From the NCBI RefSeq assembly GCF_016595465.1, contig NZ_JAENIK010000012.1, positions 496,001 through 560,000 of the forward strand: a stretch of 64,000 nt of DNA. The letters run 5' to 3'. The DNA comes from Luteolibacter yonseiensis (lineage in GTDB: Bacteria; Verrucomicrobiota; Verrucomicrobiia; Verrucomicrobiales; Akkermansiaceae). The position numbers and the translations under genes were made by a program. The notes under the pieces were generated by a model, which was not told the DNA's origin, searched no databases, and was given only the letters and a program-made list of their open reading frames with translations. How positions within the stretch are numbered: position 1 is the first letter of the stretch; each line of letters begins with the position of its first letter. Below, in pieces: positions 1 to 8,817 of the stretch.

Positions 1-98
1 ACGCCGCTTCGCGATCGTTTCATTCCGGTGGTTGAACGAAAGCGAAATTTGACCCTTTTCGGCTTTCCCGCCTCATGTTATCAATTTGCCAGCAGCTT

Positions 99-833
99 AT
101 GTTTTCATTGAAAATTGTTACGAAAATCTGTGCCATCGCAGCCATTTCAACTTCGATATCGCTAGCTCAGAATGCCCGCAAGGTGGCGTTCAGAACCTTG
201 TGCCTCGAGCAGATTCCGGGGCTTGAAAAAGTCTCGCTTCCCGGGGTCAATCCGGGAGAACTCCAGGAGGTGAATCTCTACACCGATGTTTCACCGGTGG
301 TTGAGGGGGTCTTCAAGACCAGCGAAGCTGCTTTCTATTCGGCAGCTCCCGGCGCGGACGGCAAACCTGTCTTGAAGCCGGTCGGCAAGGCAACGCTTGG
401 AAAATCAGAGCGACAATTGTTCATCTTCGCTCCCGTGAAGGCGGCGGATGGCAAGCCGGCCTATGGCATCACCGTCTTCGACGACGATACCAAGACCTTT
501 CCAATGGGCCATATCCGTGCCATCAATCTCGCACCGGTGCCGATCAGGTTCCAATTGTCCGGCGAGCTGACTCCGCAAATCGCTCCCACGAAATTCGCGC
601 AATTTCCGCATTCCAAGAAGGTGAACGACTACAACATGTATCCCGTTCTCGTGCAGTTCCTCAGCGGCAACGGCGAATGGGTGAACGGCCAGTCGGTCAG
701 CTGGCGGGCTCTCGAGAACCGTCGCGAGATCGTCATCACGTCGGTGGATCTCCGCACCAAGCAGCCTACCGTGAACATGTTCGCGGACTTCCCGCCCTGG
801 ATGGAGAAACCCGCCTCTGCCTCCGGAAATTGA
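99..833 (+). CDS. Secreted protein of unknown function
   Basis: A 244-residue protein I do not recognise. Residues 1-25 form a clear signal peptide (basic start, hydrophobic stretch with many Ala, Ile and Ser, likely cleavage after an A-Q-N region), so it should be exported. The rest is rich in short polar and Pro/Gly segments of beta-protein type, with no catalytic motif seen. I chose the ATG at 99 because it starts the signal peptide cleanly; an in-frame ATG at 75 would add eight residues. It lies 64 bp upstream of a secreted protease gene on the same strand, and the three genes 99-3283 look like one host operon. Confidence 0.7.
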   Translation: MFSLKIVTKICAIAAISTSISLAQNARKVAFRTLCLEQIPGLEKVSLPGVNPGELQEVNLYTDVSPVVEGVFKTSEAAFYSAAPGADGKPVLKPVGKATLGKSERQLFIFAPVKAADGKPAYGITVFDDDTKTFPMGHIRAINLAPVPIRFQLSGELTPQIAPTKFAQFPHSKKVNDYNMYPVLVQFLSGNGEWVNGQSVSWRALENRREIVITSVDLRTKQPTVNMFADFPPWMEKPASASGN

Positions 834-897
834 TCCCACGGTAACTCTCGGAAATTTTTTCCTGCCGTTTTCCGATTTCCGGGGTTACCTGTGAATC

Positions 898-2514
898 ATG
901 CGCCGCCGCAATCTTTTCCTGACCCTTGGCTTCGCTTTCACGGCGATGCTCGGATACTGGCTTGCCGGGACGGCGACCCAGAAAGAGCCGGTCCGGCCAG
1001 TCTCGGTGGAAAGCGAGACCGCGCCGAAGCGGCCGGTCGTTGCCGACGAACCGGCACCCCAGTTCCGAAGAGGTGAGCGAGGCCCGGTTTTCCGGCGTGA
1101 CGATGAGGCATCGGAGGCGGGTGCGTTGCCGGGGCAGCGGGTCCTCGTTTTCAAGGACCGGGAGGCGCTTGAGGATTTCCTGAAAAGGGCGGGGGACAAG
1201 GTGCGCCTCATGGGGCGGCTTGACGCTCTCAACGCCCTTCGCATCGGTTTCGGCAATTATGATGATCTCGCATCCCTGCTTCGCGGAGATGAGGAATCCT
1301 CGCTGATTTTCCCCGTTGACGTGCCGACGCCGGGCGAGGGCACCGCCCAGGACGGCGCTGTCGCACTTGGCAAGGGTTTGCTCGAGTGGCTGGGCATCAC
1401 CGGAGACAATTCCGAGTGGGGGAGCGGTGTTCGCGTTGCCGTCCTCGATACGGGAGTGGCGACCAGCCCGGCCTTCCTGTCAAACATCTCCTGGTTGAAT
1501 CTCGTCGATCTGCCGGGGGACCTCTCCAAGCAGAACGGCCACGGCACCGCCGTGGCCTCAATGATCATCGGCCAGAACGCTCTCACCCCGGGCGTCGCTC
1601 CGGGTGCGGATATCATTTCCATCCGGATCGCAAACGATCTCGGCCAATCCGACAGTTATCTCCTGGCACAGGGAATCATCGCCGCCGTGGACGGCGGAGC
1701 CTCCCTCATCAATATCTCCATGGGCAGCTTCGGGGACAGCGGGCTTGTCCGGAACGCCATCGCCTATGCCCAGGCGGCGGGGGCGCTCATCATCGCGGCG
1801 GCGGGAAATAACGGAATCGATCGTCTCTCTTATCCCGCCGCGAACGATGGAGTGATCGCCGTGGGTGCGGTGGACGCGCTGGGAAATCATCTGGACTTTT
1901 CAAACACGGGAAACCAATTGGCAATTTCCGCACCCGGATTCGGGGTGAACGCGGCATGGACCGGCGACCAGGCCGCCAGCGTCAACGGGACTTCGTTCAG
2001 CAGTCCCATTGTTGCCGGTGCCATCGCCGCGCTCATGAGCCAGCCGGGAGCGGCGAAACTCACCGCCACCCAAGCGAGGAACCTTCTTTTCGCCTATCTC
2101 AATGACAGCGGCCAGGAAGGAACCGATTCCGCGTATGGCGCTGGCATGCCGGACCTGGGCCGGGCCCTCAACGCGAACACCCGCGGCATCTACGATGCGG
2201 CGGTGGCTTCCCAGCGGATACTTCCTCCTTCGGCAGCCTATCCGAACGGACAGGTGGAAGTCATGGTGCAGAACCGTGGCACGGAGACGTTGATCAATAC
2301 CGGAGTGACGATTTCCACGCCTCACGGGGTGGTGAATACGAACATCACCTCCCTGGGAGCGAACGCGGTGAAAACCATCCGCATCCCCATTTCGCAAGCC
2401 GCCACGACGGCGACCCGCTACGATTCCAGAGTCACCCTGTCGAATGGCGTCCGCGATTCGAAGCCGTCCAACGACCGTCGTTCCCAAAGCTATGCACCGG
2501 CTGGCGGCAAGTAG
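898..2514 (+). CDS. Subtilisin-like serine protease (peptidase S8)
   Basis: A 538-residue exported endopeptidase. Residues 5-24 form an N-terminal hydrophobic anchor or signal peptide, then come a propeptide-like or linker region to about residue 165 and the S8 catalytic domain. The triad is visible: Asp184 in VAVLDTGV, His215 in NGHGTAVAS and Ser366 in NGTSFSSP, with the oxyanion-hole Asn at about 304 in AAGNNG. After about residue 425 there is a beta-rich C-terminal region resembling a CARDB or adhesion-type domain. The next gene overlaps its 3' end by 23 bp, which suggests the two proteases are co-expressed. The substrate is unknown. It belongs to the host side of the phage junction. Confidence 0.93.
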   Translation: MRRRNLFLTLGFAFTAMLGYWLAGTATQKEPVRPVSVESETAPKRPVVADEPAPQFRRGERGPVFRRDDEASEAGALPGQRVLVFKDREALEDFLKRAGDKVRLMGRLDALNALRIGFGNYDDLASLLRGDEESSLIFPVDVPTPGEGTAQDGAVALGKGLLEWLGITGDNSEWGSGVRVAVLDTGVATSPAFLSNISWLNLVDLPGDLSKQNGHGTAVASMIIGQNALTPGVAPGADIISIRIANDLGQSDSYLLAQGIIAAVDGGASLINISMGSFGDSGLVRNAIAYAQAAGALIIAAAGNNGIDRLSYPAANDGVIAVGAVDALGNHLDFSNTGNQLAISAPGFGVNAAWTGDQAASVNGTSFSSPIVAGAIAALMSQPGAAKLTATQARNLLFAYLNDSGQEGTDSAYGAGMPDLGRALNANTRGIYDAAVASQRILPPSAAYPNGQVEVMVQNRGTETLINTGVTISTPHGVVNTNITSLGANAVKTIRIPISQAATTATRYDSRVTLSNGVRDSKPSNDRRSQSYAPAGGK

Positions 2515-3283
2515 CGTCTTCTTCGCACTCTGTCTTTCGGTCGTGGCCGCTTCGCCTTCCCGGGAGGCGCCGAATCCGCAGGCTGTGGCGGCGAACCAAC
2601 TCACTGTGGCGGGAAATGCCTGTGGCCCGACCGCGCTGTTGAATTCATTCCGTTTCGGAACAAAGAATTGGCAGCGTGCCTCGCTGGCGCTCGGCGGAGA
2701 GAATGACAAGCAGAGGATCCAGACCATCATCCGCCGCTATGGCATGCGTCCCTCCAATCACATCAACGGACGCGCCCGCTGGTCGAAAAAAGGTGTCAAT
2801 ATCGCGGACCTGGAGGACATCGCCAACGAGATGACTGTAGGCCAGGCGCTTCCAATCGTACGACAGGACGTTCTGTTCCTCAAGCAGGGGGAAAGTCAGG
2901 AAAAACTTCTCAAGCGGGTGCATTATCAGCTCAACACATCGCTGGCGAAAGGGCTTCCTCCCGTTCTCAGCATCAGACGCTACGCCAAGCGCGGCAAAGG
3001 CGGCGAGTGGATCGTGCTCGACGCGCACTTCGTCACCCTGACATCCATTCCGCGCAAGTTGGAGAAAGGTGCCCGTTCTTTTCCCGTCACCTATGTCGAT
3101 CCGTGGGGAGGGAAGACCTGCCAAGGCTCCATCGGGATTCCCGCCCGGGCGATCTTGTCCGACGCCCCTGTCACGTCCCCGTGCCTTGAAGCCGTTTTTC
3201 CCCAGGCGTCCGTGGGAAGGAAACTCGCCCGCCCGGGAGAACCGACGGCTCTCACACTGGCAGCCATGTTGGGCAGGTGGTGA
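2492..3283 (+). CDS. Secreted C39-like (papain-fold) cysteine peptidase
   Basis: A 263-residue protein. The ATG at 2492 is chosen because it gives a good signal peptide (about residues 1-20) and a short overlap with the upstream protease gene; an upstream in-frame ATG at 2444 would place that signal inside the protein. The C39-like signature is visible: Cys44 in NACGPTALLN, His179 in LDAHFVTLT and Asp203 in YVDPWGG. Members of this fold are often exported bacteriocin-processing or surface proteases, but here no ABC exporter is attached or adjacent, so the substrate is unknown. It is the last host gene before the split tRNA. Confidence 0.75.
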   Translation: MHRLAASSVFFALCLSVVAASPSREAPNPQAVAANQLTVAGNACGPTALLNSFRFGTKNWQRASLALGGENDKQRIQTIIRRYGMRPSNHINGRARWSKKGVNIADLEDIANEMTVGQALPIVRQDVLFLKQGESQEKLLKRVHYQLNTSLAKGLPPVLSIRRYAKRGKGGEWIVLDAHFVTLTSIPRKLEKGARSFPVTYVDPWGGKTCQGSIGIPARAILSDAPVTSPCLEAVFPQASVGRKLARPGEPTALTLAAMLGRW

Positions 3284-3372
3284 CTTTTTCAAATCAACAT
3301 TCGACAAGGCCCGGCAGAGCTGCGAATCCTCTCGCGCCGGAAGGCCCGCACTCACGCCGCTCCGGTTCAGAC

Positions 3373-3410
3373 GCCGCTGTGATGGAATGGTAGACATCGC
3401 AGACTTAAAA
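3373..3410 (+). tRNA. 5' half of tRNA-Leu(UAA), left attachment site
   Basis: The sequence reads as the 5' half of a leucine tRNA: acceptor strand GCCGCTG, T8, G9, the characteristic GATGGAATGGTAGACAT D-arm, anticodon stem GCAGA and loop CTTAAAA with anticodon UAA. It should continue with TCTGC, but from 3411 the sequence neither pairs nor contains a T-arm or CCA end. The break is exactly at the anticodon loop, a standard crossover point for tyrosine-integrase phages in tRNA genes. I infer that this is the host/phage junction, with the 3' half at the far end of the prophage outside the window. Confidence 0.75.
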
Positions 3411-3443
3411 GAGGCCGGAGCGTCCTTTTCGTTGATACTTCAA

Positions 3444-3527
3444 TGGTCACACTTTCCGGGGAGGTGGTTTTTCGCACCCATTTAAAGCCCCAGGTGGTCA
3501 ACGATGGTGGTCATTCGGCAGTGGTCA
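3444..3527 (+). repeat. TGGTCA repeats beside attachment site (possible integrase arm sites)
   Basis: Four direct copies of TGGTCA lie just inside the phage end, beginning at 3444, 3495, 3508 and 3522. Two are embedded in an identical 10-mer GTGGTCAACG (3494-3503 and 3521-3530), and the last three are spaced 13-14 bp apart. Short direct repeats next to a tRNA core site are typical of integrase arm-type or excisionase sites. This is inference from position; the third copy also contains the stop codon of the neighbouring minus-strand gene. Confidence 0.4.
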
Positions 3528-4203
3528 ACGGAACACCGAAGGTGTTCGCTTTAACAGGATGGTTCACGAGCTTCGGATTGATGATTACCTTGTGCTCGTG
3601 CGTCTTCATCGTTTGGGAATTCCAGTGCATCTGACGGCCGTTCACGTTCGCCATCGACATGCCTGCCCGCCGCATCACGCTGGCGACGGTGATCTCGGAA
3701 AGGCATTCGCGCATCTCCACCGCGCATCGCTGCATTTCGAGCACCGCCCGACGGGAGAGCCGGTAGCACGACATGAGTAGGTGTGCGTCCGCCCAGGCCG
3801 GTGTGCCTGGATCCTTCCACCAAACAATTTCCGGAGTGTTTGCCCGAAGCCGGAGCGGCTGGCAAACGCAGTCGGCATCGACACCTTCCCAGTCGGCAAA
3901 CAGCGCGGTCCAGCGGTCCTGCGAAGCGACAACGTCCGATTCGATGAACCAATATTGATCAGCCATAATCCGGTGTTCGATCACGGCCGCTGTGCCCATC
4001 GCTTCGGACTTCAGCCAGCACCTCCGGTCATAGGGCATCGAGGGATCTGCAGGGATCCAATCGGCTGGGATATGAATCGCCCGGGTGTGCGGATGTGGAT
4101 GGGTGATGGAAGAAAACGCGTGGACGTTCGGGTGGGCTGCTTGGAGAGCCTGCACCCGCAGCCGATAGCCGGCGGGATCCTGAACAATGACCGCGGTTCT
4201 CAT
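3511..4203 (-). CDS. Putative glycosyltransferase-like protein
   Basis: A 230-residue protein resembling a GT-A type glycosyltransferase: an N-terminal beta-alpha start (TAVIVQDPAGYR), then the acidic segment YWFIESDVVASQDRW at about residues 85-99, which looks like the metal/sugar-nucleotide Asp motif, and a later WWKDP...HLLMSCYRLSR segment like the acceptor half of such folds. It is the last gene of the leftward phage operon, next to the attachment site, a common place for conversion genes that alter host surface sugars. The start overlaps the stop of the upstream gene (ATGA at 4200-4206), indicating translational coupling. The family assignment is by pattern only. Confidence 0.45.
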   Translation of the reverse strand: MRTAVIVQDPAGYRLRVQALQAAHPNVHAFSSITHPHPHTRAIHIPADWIPADPSMPYDRRCWLKSEAMGTAAVIEHRIMADQYWFIESDVVASQDRWTALFADWEGVDADCVCQPLRLRANTPEIVWWKDPGTPAWADAHLLMSCYRLSRRAVLEMQRCAVEMRECLSEITVASVMRRAGMSMANVNGRQMHWNSQTMKTHEHKVIINPKLVNHPVKANTFGVPLTTAE

Positions 4204-4490
4204 CAGATTGAGGTGGAGTCGTCGCAGCCGCCCTCAACCTCCTGATCTCCCTCGGTGAGCACCTGACCATTCCGCCACTCCAGTTTGCCTACCTCCTGTC
4301 CGTCGCAGTCCTTGAACGTGATGGAGCCCGTCTTCCCGCCTGCTTCGCGCACCTCGCACTTCTGCGGCTGGACCTTCATGTTCGGACGCTCCGCATGGGA
4401 ACGAACCAGCGTCACCGCGGCTGTGCCGATCGATGTCGCTGCGATGACACGCGGTTGGAATGGAGTGCGGGGTGGAAATGGATCAACCAT
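4203..4490 (-). CDS. Small phage protein, unknown function
   Basis: A 95-residue protein not recognised. It has a polar, slightly basic N-terminal third and a C-terminal half with alternating beta-type segments (ITFKDCDGQEVGKLEW) and an acidic tail. It overlaps the upstream large virion gene by 8 bp and the downstream gene by an ATGA, so it is part of the late operon. Its position between tail protein and glycosyltransferase suggests a virion or host-interaction accessory, but nothing in the sequence shows this. Confidence 0.6.
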   Translation of the reverse strand: MVDPFPPRTPFQPRVIAATSIGTAAVTLVRSHAERPNMKVQPQKCEVREAGGKTGSITFKDCDGQEVGKLEWRNGQVLTEGDQEVEGGCDDSTSI

Positions 4491-7400
4491 AGGTGCTGTC
4501 GACGTTGTTGTATTGCTCCATGTATTCGTCCCGGATGAACGTCCGCCGTGCCTGGCGTCCGTCGAGCGCCGTGCATGTCACCTCCATGATGAGCGGGAGC
4601 TGGGCGAGGAATATGCTCCGCAACTGGGCATTGGTGGTGCCCTGCGGAGCGTTGTTTTCGAACATCATGGGCCCACGCCATGTCGAATCGATGATTCCGC
4701 TCGCACCGGAACGAGGAGCACCGGTCGCATATGGGAAATTGTTTTTGCTCACAGGCACATAGCCAGCGGCGGCCTGACCGGGGAAATTGATGAACGTTTC
4801 CGCCAGTGTCGTCCCCGGCGACGGCTCGATGAATACCAGGTATCCGTCCCGGGAGCTGTCGGGAGCCCGCCAGCGTTTCGCCGGTGCTTCCGTGACCGTA
4901 TCCAGCACGGTATTCCGGAATCTATCGAAGATTTCGATTCTTGGGGGTGCGAGGTCCACGACTGCGACGGTTTCATAGACGGGATCCGAGTCTCCCACCG
5001 CGTAACGGGCGAAAATCTCGTAGGTCTCGCCGTTCTGGCCGGGAAGCGTGAATGTGAAGTTCCGGGAAGGTGTGAGGATGGGAACATCGGTGAGAGAGCC
5101 TCCGGGACTTCTGATCTTGATGTGGGTCGCACCCACCGGTGCCTTCCCGTAGAAGTTCAGGATCTCGGACCACTGGTAGGATGGCTTCTCCAGGTCGAGA
5201 TCGTGCGCGTTGATGTAGATGGATGCCGATTGAATGGTGGGTGTGCCGGGATCCGTTGCTACCACGCGCACCAGTTCTCCACGCACGAGCGGGACTGGCA
5301 ACGTGATGTTGTAGACTCCGCCGCCGGCCGCCGTCGCACTGCCGACAAGCACGTCGTTCACGTATGCTTTCACGACGGACCCTGCGGACGCGTTGCCGGT
5401 GATCGAGTCGTAATCACCGCCGGGGAACGATGCGGAAGCGAGTGTCGGAGGCGTGGCCGAAGCTGTGACCGTGGTGGCCGGGGAGGTTCCGCCAGCATCG
5501 GTTGCGGTGACGGTGAGATTGTCGCCACTGGTAAGGACTGGCGAGAACGCGTGCGAGTATGCACCGGCACCGTTCGCGGTTGTCGTGAAAGGGATGCCGC
5601 CTGCCGTAGTATGCACCGAGGTCGATGTGATCAGCCCGGCACATGTGCCGTTGCTGAGGATCATCCCCAGGAGGTTGTCGTTCGGGCGGATGGCGTTTGC
5701 AGCGATGTTGAACGTGTTGGTGGAGCTGCCGCTGTTGAATTTGTCGTGAACGGTCGACGCTGCGAGCGCCGCCGCGGCTTTGGTTGCGACCTGCGACGGA
5801 GTATCGCCGGATGTGACGGCGAAGAGGAGGGTAAGCGGCGGGCTCGCGTGATCCACCCATGTGACCTCGAGCTGCGCGGTGCCGGTGGCGGTGACGGTCA
5901 CCGGGTCATTCCCGGGAGTTGTGTTGACGGAGGTGGCCGGGGTGATGCCGGTGGTATTCGGATCGGTCAGGTCCATTTCGGCGGTGCCGTCGTTCGCCGC
6001 GGTGACGCGCGCGGTGGCGATCAGGGATGCTCCGTTCTTCGTGAACTCCCAGTGTGCGTCCACCGTGCTGGCCGCTGCGATCCCGAGAGCCTTCTCCGCC
6101 TGCTGTGCCGGGGTGTCGCCGGTAAGTATTCCCACGGTGATAAGCTCGGTCACCAGTGCGGATGTGAACTGGATCTCGATGTCGCCATCCGCTGTGGCAT
6201 TGCCGACGAAAGTGAGGGTTTCGACTTGGGGACGGTTGGCGATGATGGTCAGCGTTTCGACCTGCGCGGCCGCGTTCACGAGAATGGCGATTGTTGCTCC
6301 CGGCTCGGATTGCCCGTTCACGGTCGACAGGTCCGTCGAAATCGTGGCGGAAGGCGCGAGCGGCGCCAGGTCGAATGTGGAGACGATTCGGGTGAGGGAA
6401 CCCACTCCGCTGCGACGGGCGCTCACCAGCATCTCGACAGCATCGGTGAAAAGCGGTGTCCTCAGCGGCATGACGTAGTTGCCGGTGGTGTCGGTCTGCG
6501 CGACGCCCCATTCGACGCTGCCGACTCGGGCCCGGACCTCGGTCATCGGGCTTGTCTTGCCCATGATCATGGAATTGTCCGCCGCCATCGTCGCCGTGGG
6601 CGTCAGCGGGGGAATGACCGTGTTGGAAACGTCACCTGCGCCGGTGGAGCCGCCCGATCCTCCGAATGGCACGGTCACGCCGTTGTAGAGGCCCGTGGTA
6701 TTGATCTGCGTGATTTCGGCGATGTAGAGGCCATATCCGACCTTCTGCGTTTCGTATCCCACCGTCATCTGGGTGAGGGCCGTGAAGGCTTCGAAATTTG
6801 GAGTTGCCGGCAGGGTATCGGTCCACTGGCCTTGGGCGAATCCGATCTGAGAATTGCCGATCTTGATTTCCCCGTGGATGCAGGCTGGGACCTCGAGCTG
6901 TCGCGCATCGGCGAACGTGGAGTTTCCCTTGGTGCTGGCGAGCCACCACGCGCGGGACTGCCCGATGGTCTCACGTTGGGTCACGACCTTCTGGATCGGG
7001 TAGGAACTCCTCAGGGAGTTCGGATCGGTGACGAGGAATCGGAGCACGCGCGCCTCATAGGGCCCGATGCTCGGTTCCTTCATGTCGTAGTAAATATAGA
7101 ACGACTCGGCGTAGGATGCCGCGGCGGTGGAACTATCTGCGAACGCCGCGCAGCCGACCCATGTGGCGGACTTCAGGAGGTCCGGGAACCGGTATGGAAC
7201 GTCCTTGATGAGTGTTGCGAGCTGCTTGGACGTGCCGAAGCCCTCGACAGTCTGCGTGATCCGGTAGTCGATGAATCGGTTACCTGGCTGGATCTCTACG
7301 GTTTCACCTCCGGAAGAACTCGCGGATCCAGTCTCGGCCGCGATGATCTCACGAGTCTCTGTGATATCGCAATCGATGTTGTCGTCGAAGAATTTCCGGG

Positions 7401-7899
7401 TGGTGACCTTTTTCAGCCACACCCGGGTGATGGCGACGAACAGGGAGTCGGGATCGGTGCCGATTCGGTCGACCGTTTCGCCGGTGTAGCAGTAGCCCAC
7501 ACCGCCGTAGAGTGCTGGTGCAATCAGCAGTTCAGCGATGGTGGGTGGCACCGTGTAGGTCTCGTTGTATCCAGCCAGATAGACCGCCCTGGGCATGACG
7601 TAGACACGGACGAGCTGGGTTCCGTCCTCCGCGAAATTGTAGGCCTCTTGGGCGGCGAAACTCACCGGCGCCGGCATGTGCTGGATCCACATGATGCGCA
7701 GCGATTTGTCCGGGACCAGTCCGCGGGCGATCACCACATGATTCGCGAAGGCATCACCCCACCCGGCTTCCACCGTGCTGCCGCGCTCCGGAAGCGGCAT
7801 CTCAGCGGGGACCGCGCGCTGCGTCCGGTAAAGCGTGATGAATCCCTGAAACTGGGAATCGTCCTGAGTGGTGGTCGGGGTGTAAGCGTCGGAAGCCAT
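4483..7899 (-). CDS. Large virion (tail) protein with tandem beta repeats and Ig-like domain
   Basis: A 1138-residue protein following the connector-like gene with no gap. Roughly the first 550 residues are a unique domain with many aromatic beta segments. Residues about 553-770 hold two tandem copies of a domain of about 105 residues with the shared core GDTP-[AS]-Q-x-A-x-KA and an ending T-x-SV-[NH]-TT-x-G. A bacterial Ig-like domain follows (about 775-900), then a C-terminal region that looks like another adhesive beta domain. Size, position and architecture fit a tail, baseplate or host-binding protein. A gtaacgggcga run inside it (5002-5012) is coding sequence and probably chance. Confidence 0.7.
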   Translation of the reverse strand: MASDAYTPTTTQDDSQFQGFITLYRTQRAVPAEMPLPERGSTVEAGWGDAFANHVVIARGLVPDKSLRIMWIQHMPAPVSFAAQEAYNFAEDGTQLVRVYVMPRAVYLAGYNETYTVPPTIAELLIAPALYGGVGYCYTGETVDRIGTDPDSLFVAITRVWLKKVTTRKFFDDNIDCDITETREIIAAETGSASSSGGETVEIQPGNRFIDYRITQTVEGFGTSKQLATLIKDVPYRFPDLLKSATWVGCAAFADSSTAAASYAESFYIYYDMKEPSIGPYEARVLRFLVTDPNSLRSSYPIQKVVTQRETIGQSRAWWLASTKGNSTFADARQLEVPACIHGEIKIGNSQIGFAQGQWTDTLPATPNFEAFTALTQMTVGYETQKVGYGLYIAEITQINTTGLYNGVTVPFGGSGGSTGAGDVSNTVIPPLTPTATMAADNSMIMGKTSPMTEVRARVGSVEWGVAQTDTTGNYVMPLRTPLFTDAVEMLVSARRSGVGSLTRIVSTFDLAPLAPSATISTDLSTVNGQSEPGATIAILVNAAAQVETLTIIANRPQVETLTFVGNATADGDIEIQFTSALVTELITVGILTGDTPAQQAEKALGIAAASTVDAHWEFTKNGASLIATARVTAANDGTAEMDLTDPNTTGITPATSVNTTPGNDPVTVTATGTAQLEVTWVDHASPPLTLLFAVTSGDTPSQVATKAAAALAASTVHDKFNSGSSTNTFNIAANAIRPNDNLLGMILSNGTCAGLITSTSVHTTAGGIPFTTTANGAGAYSHAFSPVLTSGDNLTVTATDAGGTSPATTVTASATPPTLASASFPGGDYDSITGNASAGSVVKAYVNDVLVGSATAAGGGVYNITLPVPLVRGELVRVVATDPGTPTIQSASIYINAHDLDLEKPSYQWSEILNFYGKAPVGATHIKIRSPGGSLTDVPILTPSRNFTFTLPGQNGETYEIFARYAVGDSDPVYETVAVVDLAPPRIEIFDRFRNTVLDTVTEAPAKRWRAPDSSRDGYLVFIEPSPGTTLAETFINFPGQAAAGYVPVSKNNFPYATGAPRSGASGIIDSTWRGPMMFENNAPQGTTNAQLRSIFLAQLPLIMEVTCTALDGRQARRTFIRDEYMEQYNNVDSTYG

Positions 7900-8817
7900 T
7901 TAGTAGGGAGGGATGAATCGAGGGCCGGGGTTCTTGTTCGGGTTCGCCTCGGCGAGAGACCGGCGCGCATCCGCTTCACCGGATGACACAGTGTCCTCGC
8001 CGACGATTCCCCGCCAGAATGGTGATTTCCGCAGCGCTGCCACAGCCATCGGCAGGAAGATGGATTCGGACTTCCCGAAAGGTATCGGCAGGGCATTCCC
8101 GCTGGAGAGATCGGAGACCACCGGTGGCGCGAGCATCACCGGATAGCCGACGAAGTGCTGTTGGTTCGGGGCTGGGAAGAATCGCATCCGAAGCCTCGGC
8201 GGGGTGAGGGCGTCCGGTGACCAGGTGTCGATGGCGTAGGCAACCGGCGTGCCTGCGGTGGCAGCCACACTCGTTGCGATCGCTGTCTCGTGCCGCCTGA
8301 AGTTGAAGTCCTCCGTCGGGTTCGTCCCGACGAGTGATTTCGCATCAGGCATCGGCGTGATCTGATGGTTGTCCAGCATCACGGGCTGATGGACCTCCGC
8401 CACGTCGATGTCCACCTCGATGGAGTCGTTGTAGACGGTGGCCGACTTGGATCCGCTCGTTCCCGAATAGGGATACTTCAGCACGGCGGAAGCGCTGTTG
8501 TTCCTGATCTGGTTGTCGATATCAGCCCCGTCGATGCGGATCGTGCAGCCCGCGAACCATGCTTGCCAGCCGGTGATGGTCGCCGCCTTCGACCCTGCAG
8601 TCACCGCGATGGTGATCTGGGCGGGCGCGTTCAGGACGTGCCCGCGTTCGTCTTTTTTCACCCACGCCCCACCTTCGCCGAAGAGTTCCTGGAGGGCGTG
8701 ATTCATCGCCTTCGCCACGGCTGCGTTCCTGCCGAGATATGGCGAGGCGTCGGGAATGGAACGCTCTTCGGGCGCGAAATAACCCAGCAGGATTTTGGCG
8801 GCTTCGTTGATGGTCAT
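7900..8817 (-). CDS. Putative head-tail connector/adaptor protein
   Basis: A 305-residue protein whose N-terminal 60 residues are helical (INEAAKILLGYF...) and whose remaining part is beta-rich, ending in a helical IFLPMAVAALRKSPFW segment. This resembles adaptor or tail-tubular-A-type proteins of podovirus-like phages, which join portal to tail. It sits between the capsid block and the large tail gene, as expected. It starts in an ATGA overlap with the upstream gene (8814-8817) and its stop abuts the start of the tail gene. The assignment comes from order and shape, not from a catalytic motif. Confidence 0.5.
   Translation of the reverse strand: MTINEAAKILLGYFAPEERSIPDASPYLGRNAAVAKAMNHALQELFGEGGAWVKKDERGHVLNAPAQITIAVTAGSKAATITGWQAWFAGCTIRIDGADIDNQIRNNSASAVLKYPYSGTSGSKSATVYNDSIEVDIDVAEVHQPVMLDNHQITPMPDAKSLVGTNPTEDFNFRRHETAIATSVAATAGTPVAYAIDTWSPDALTPPRLRMRFFPAPNQQHFVGYPVMLAPPVVSDLSSGNALPIPFGKSESIFLPMAVAALRKSPFWRGIVGEDTVSSGEADARRSLAEANPNKNPGPRFIPPY

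Noticed and set aside
3373-3800. A group I intron in tRNA-Leu(UAA)
   Set aside because: The anticodon loop is the known site of such introns, but the loop is complete through CTTAAAA and no 3' exon with T-arm and acceptor end follows within intron distance.
5002-5012. A near match to the late motif (gtaacgggcga)
   Set aside because: It lies in the middle of the tail gene, encodes the ordinary segment RYAVG and is not near any start codon.
4285-7986. A 1233-codon plus-strand ORF
   Set aside because: It is antisense to the large tail protein, and its translation is rich in Arg, Gly, Cys and His with no protein-like domain. GC-rich coding sequence often leaves such open antisense frames.
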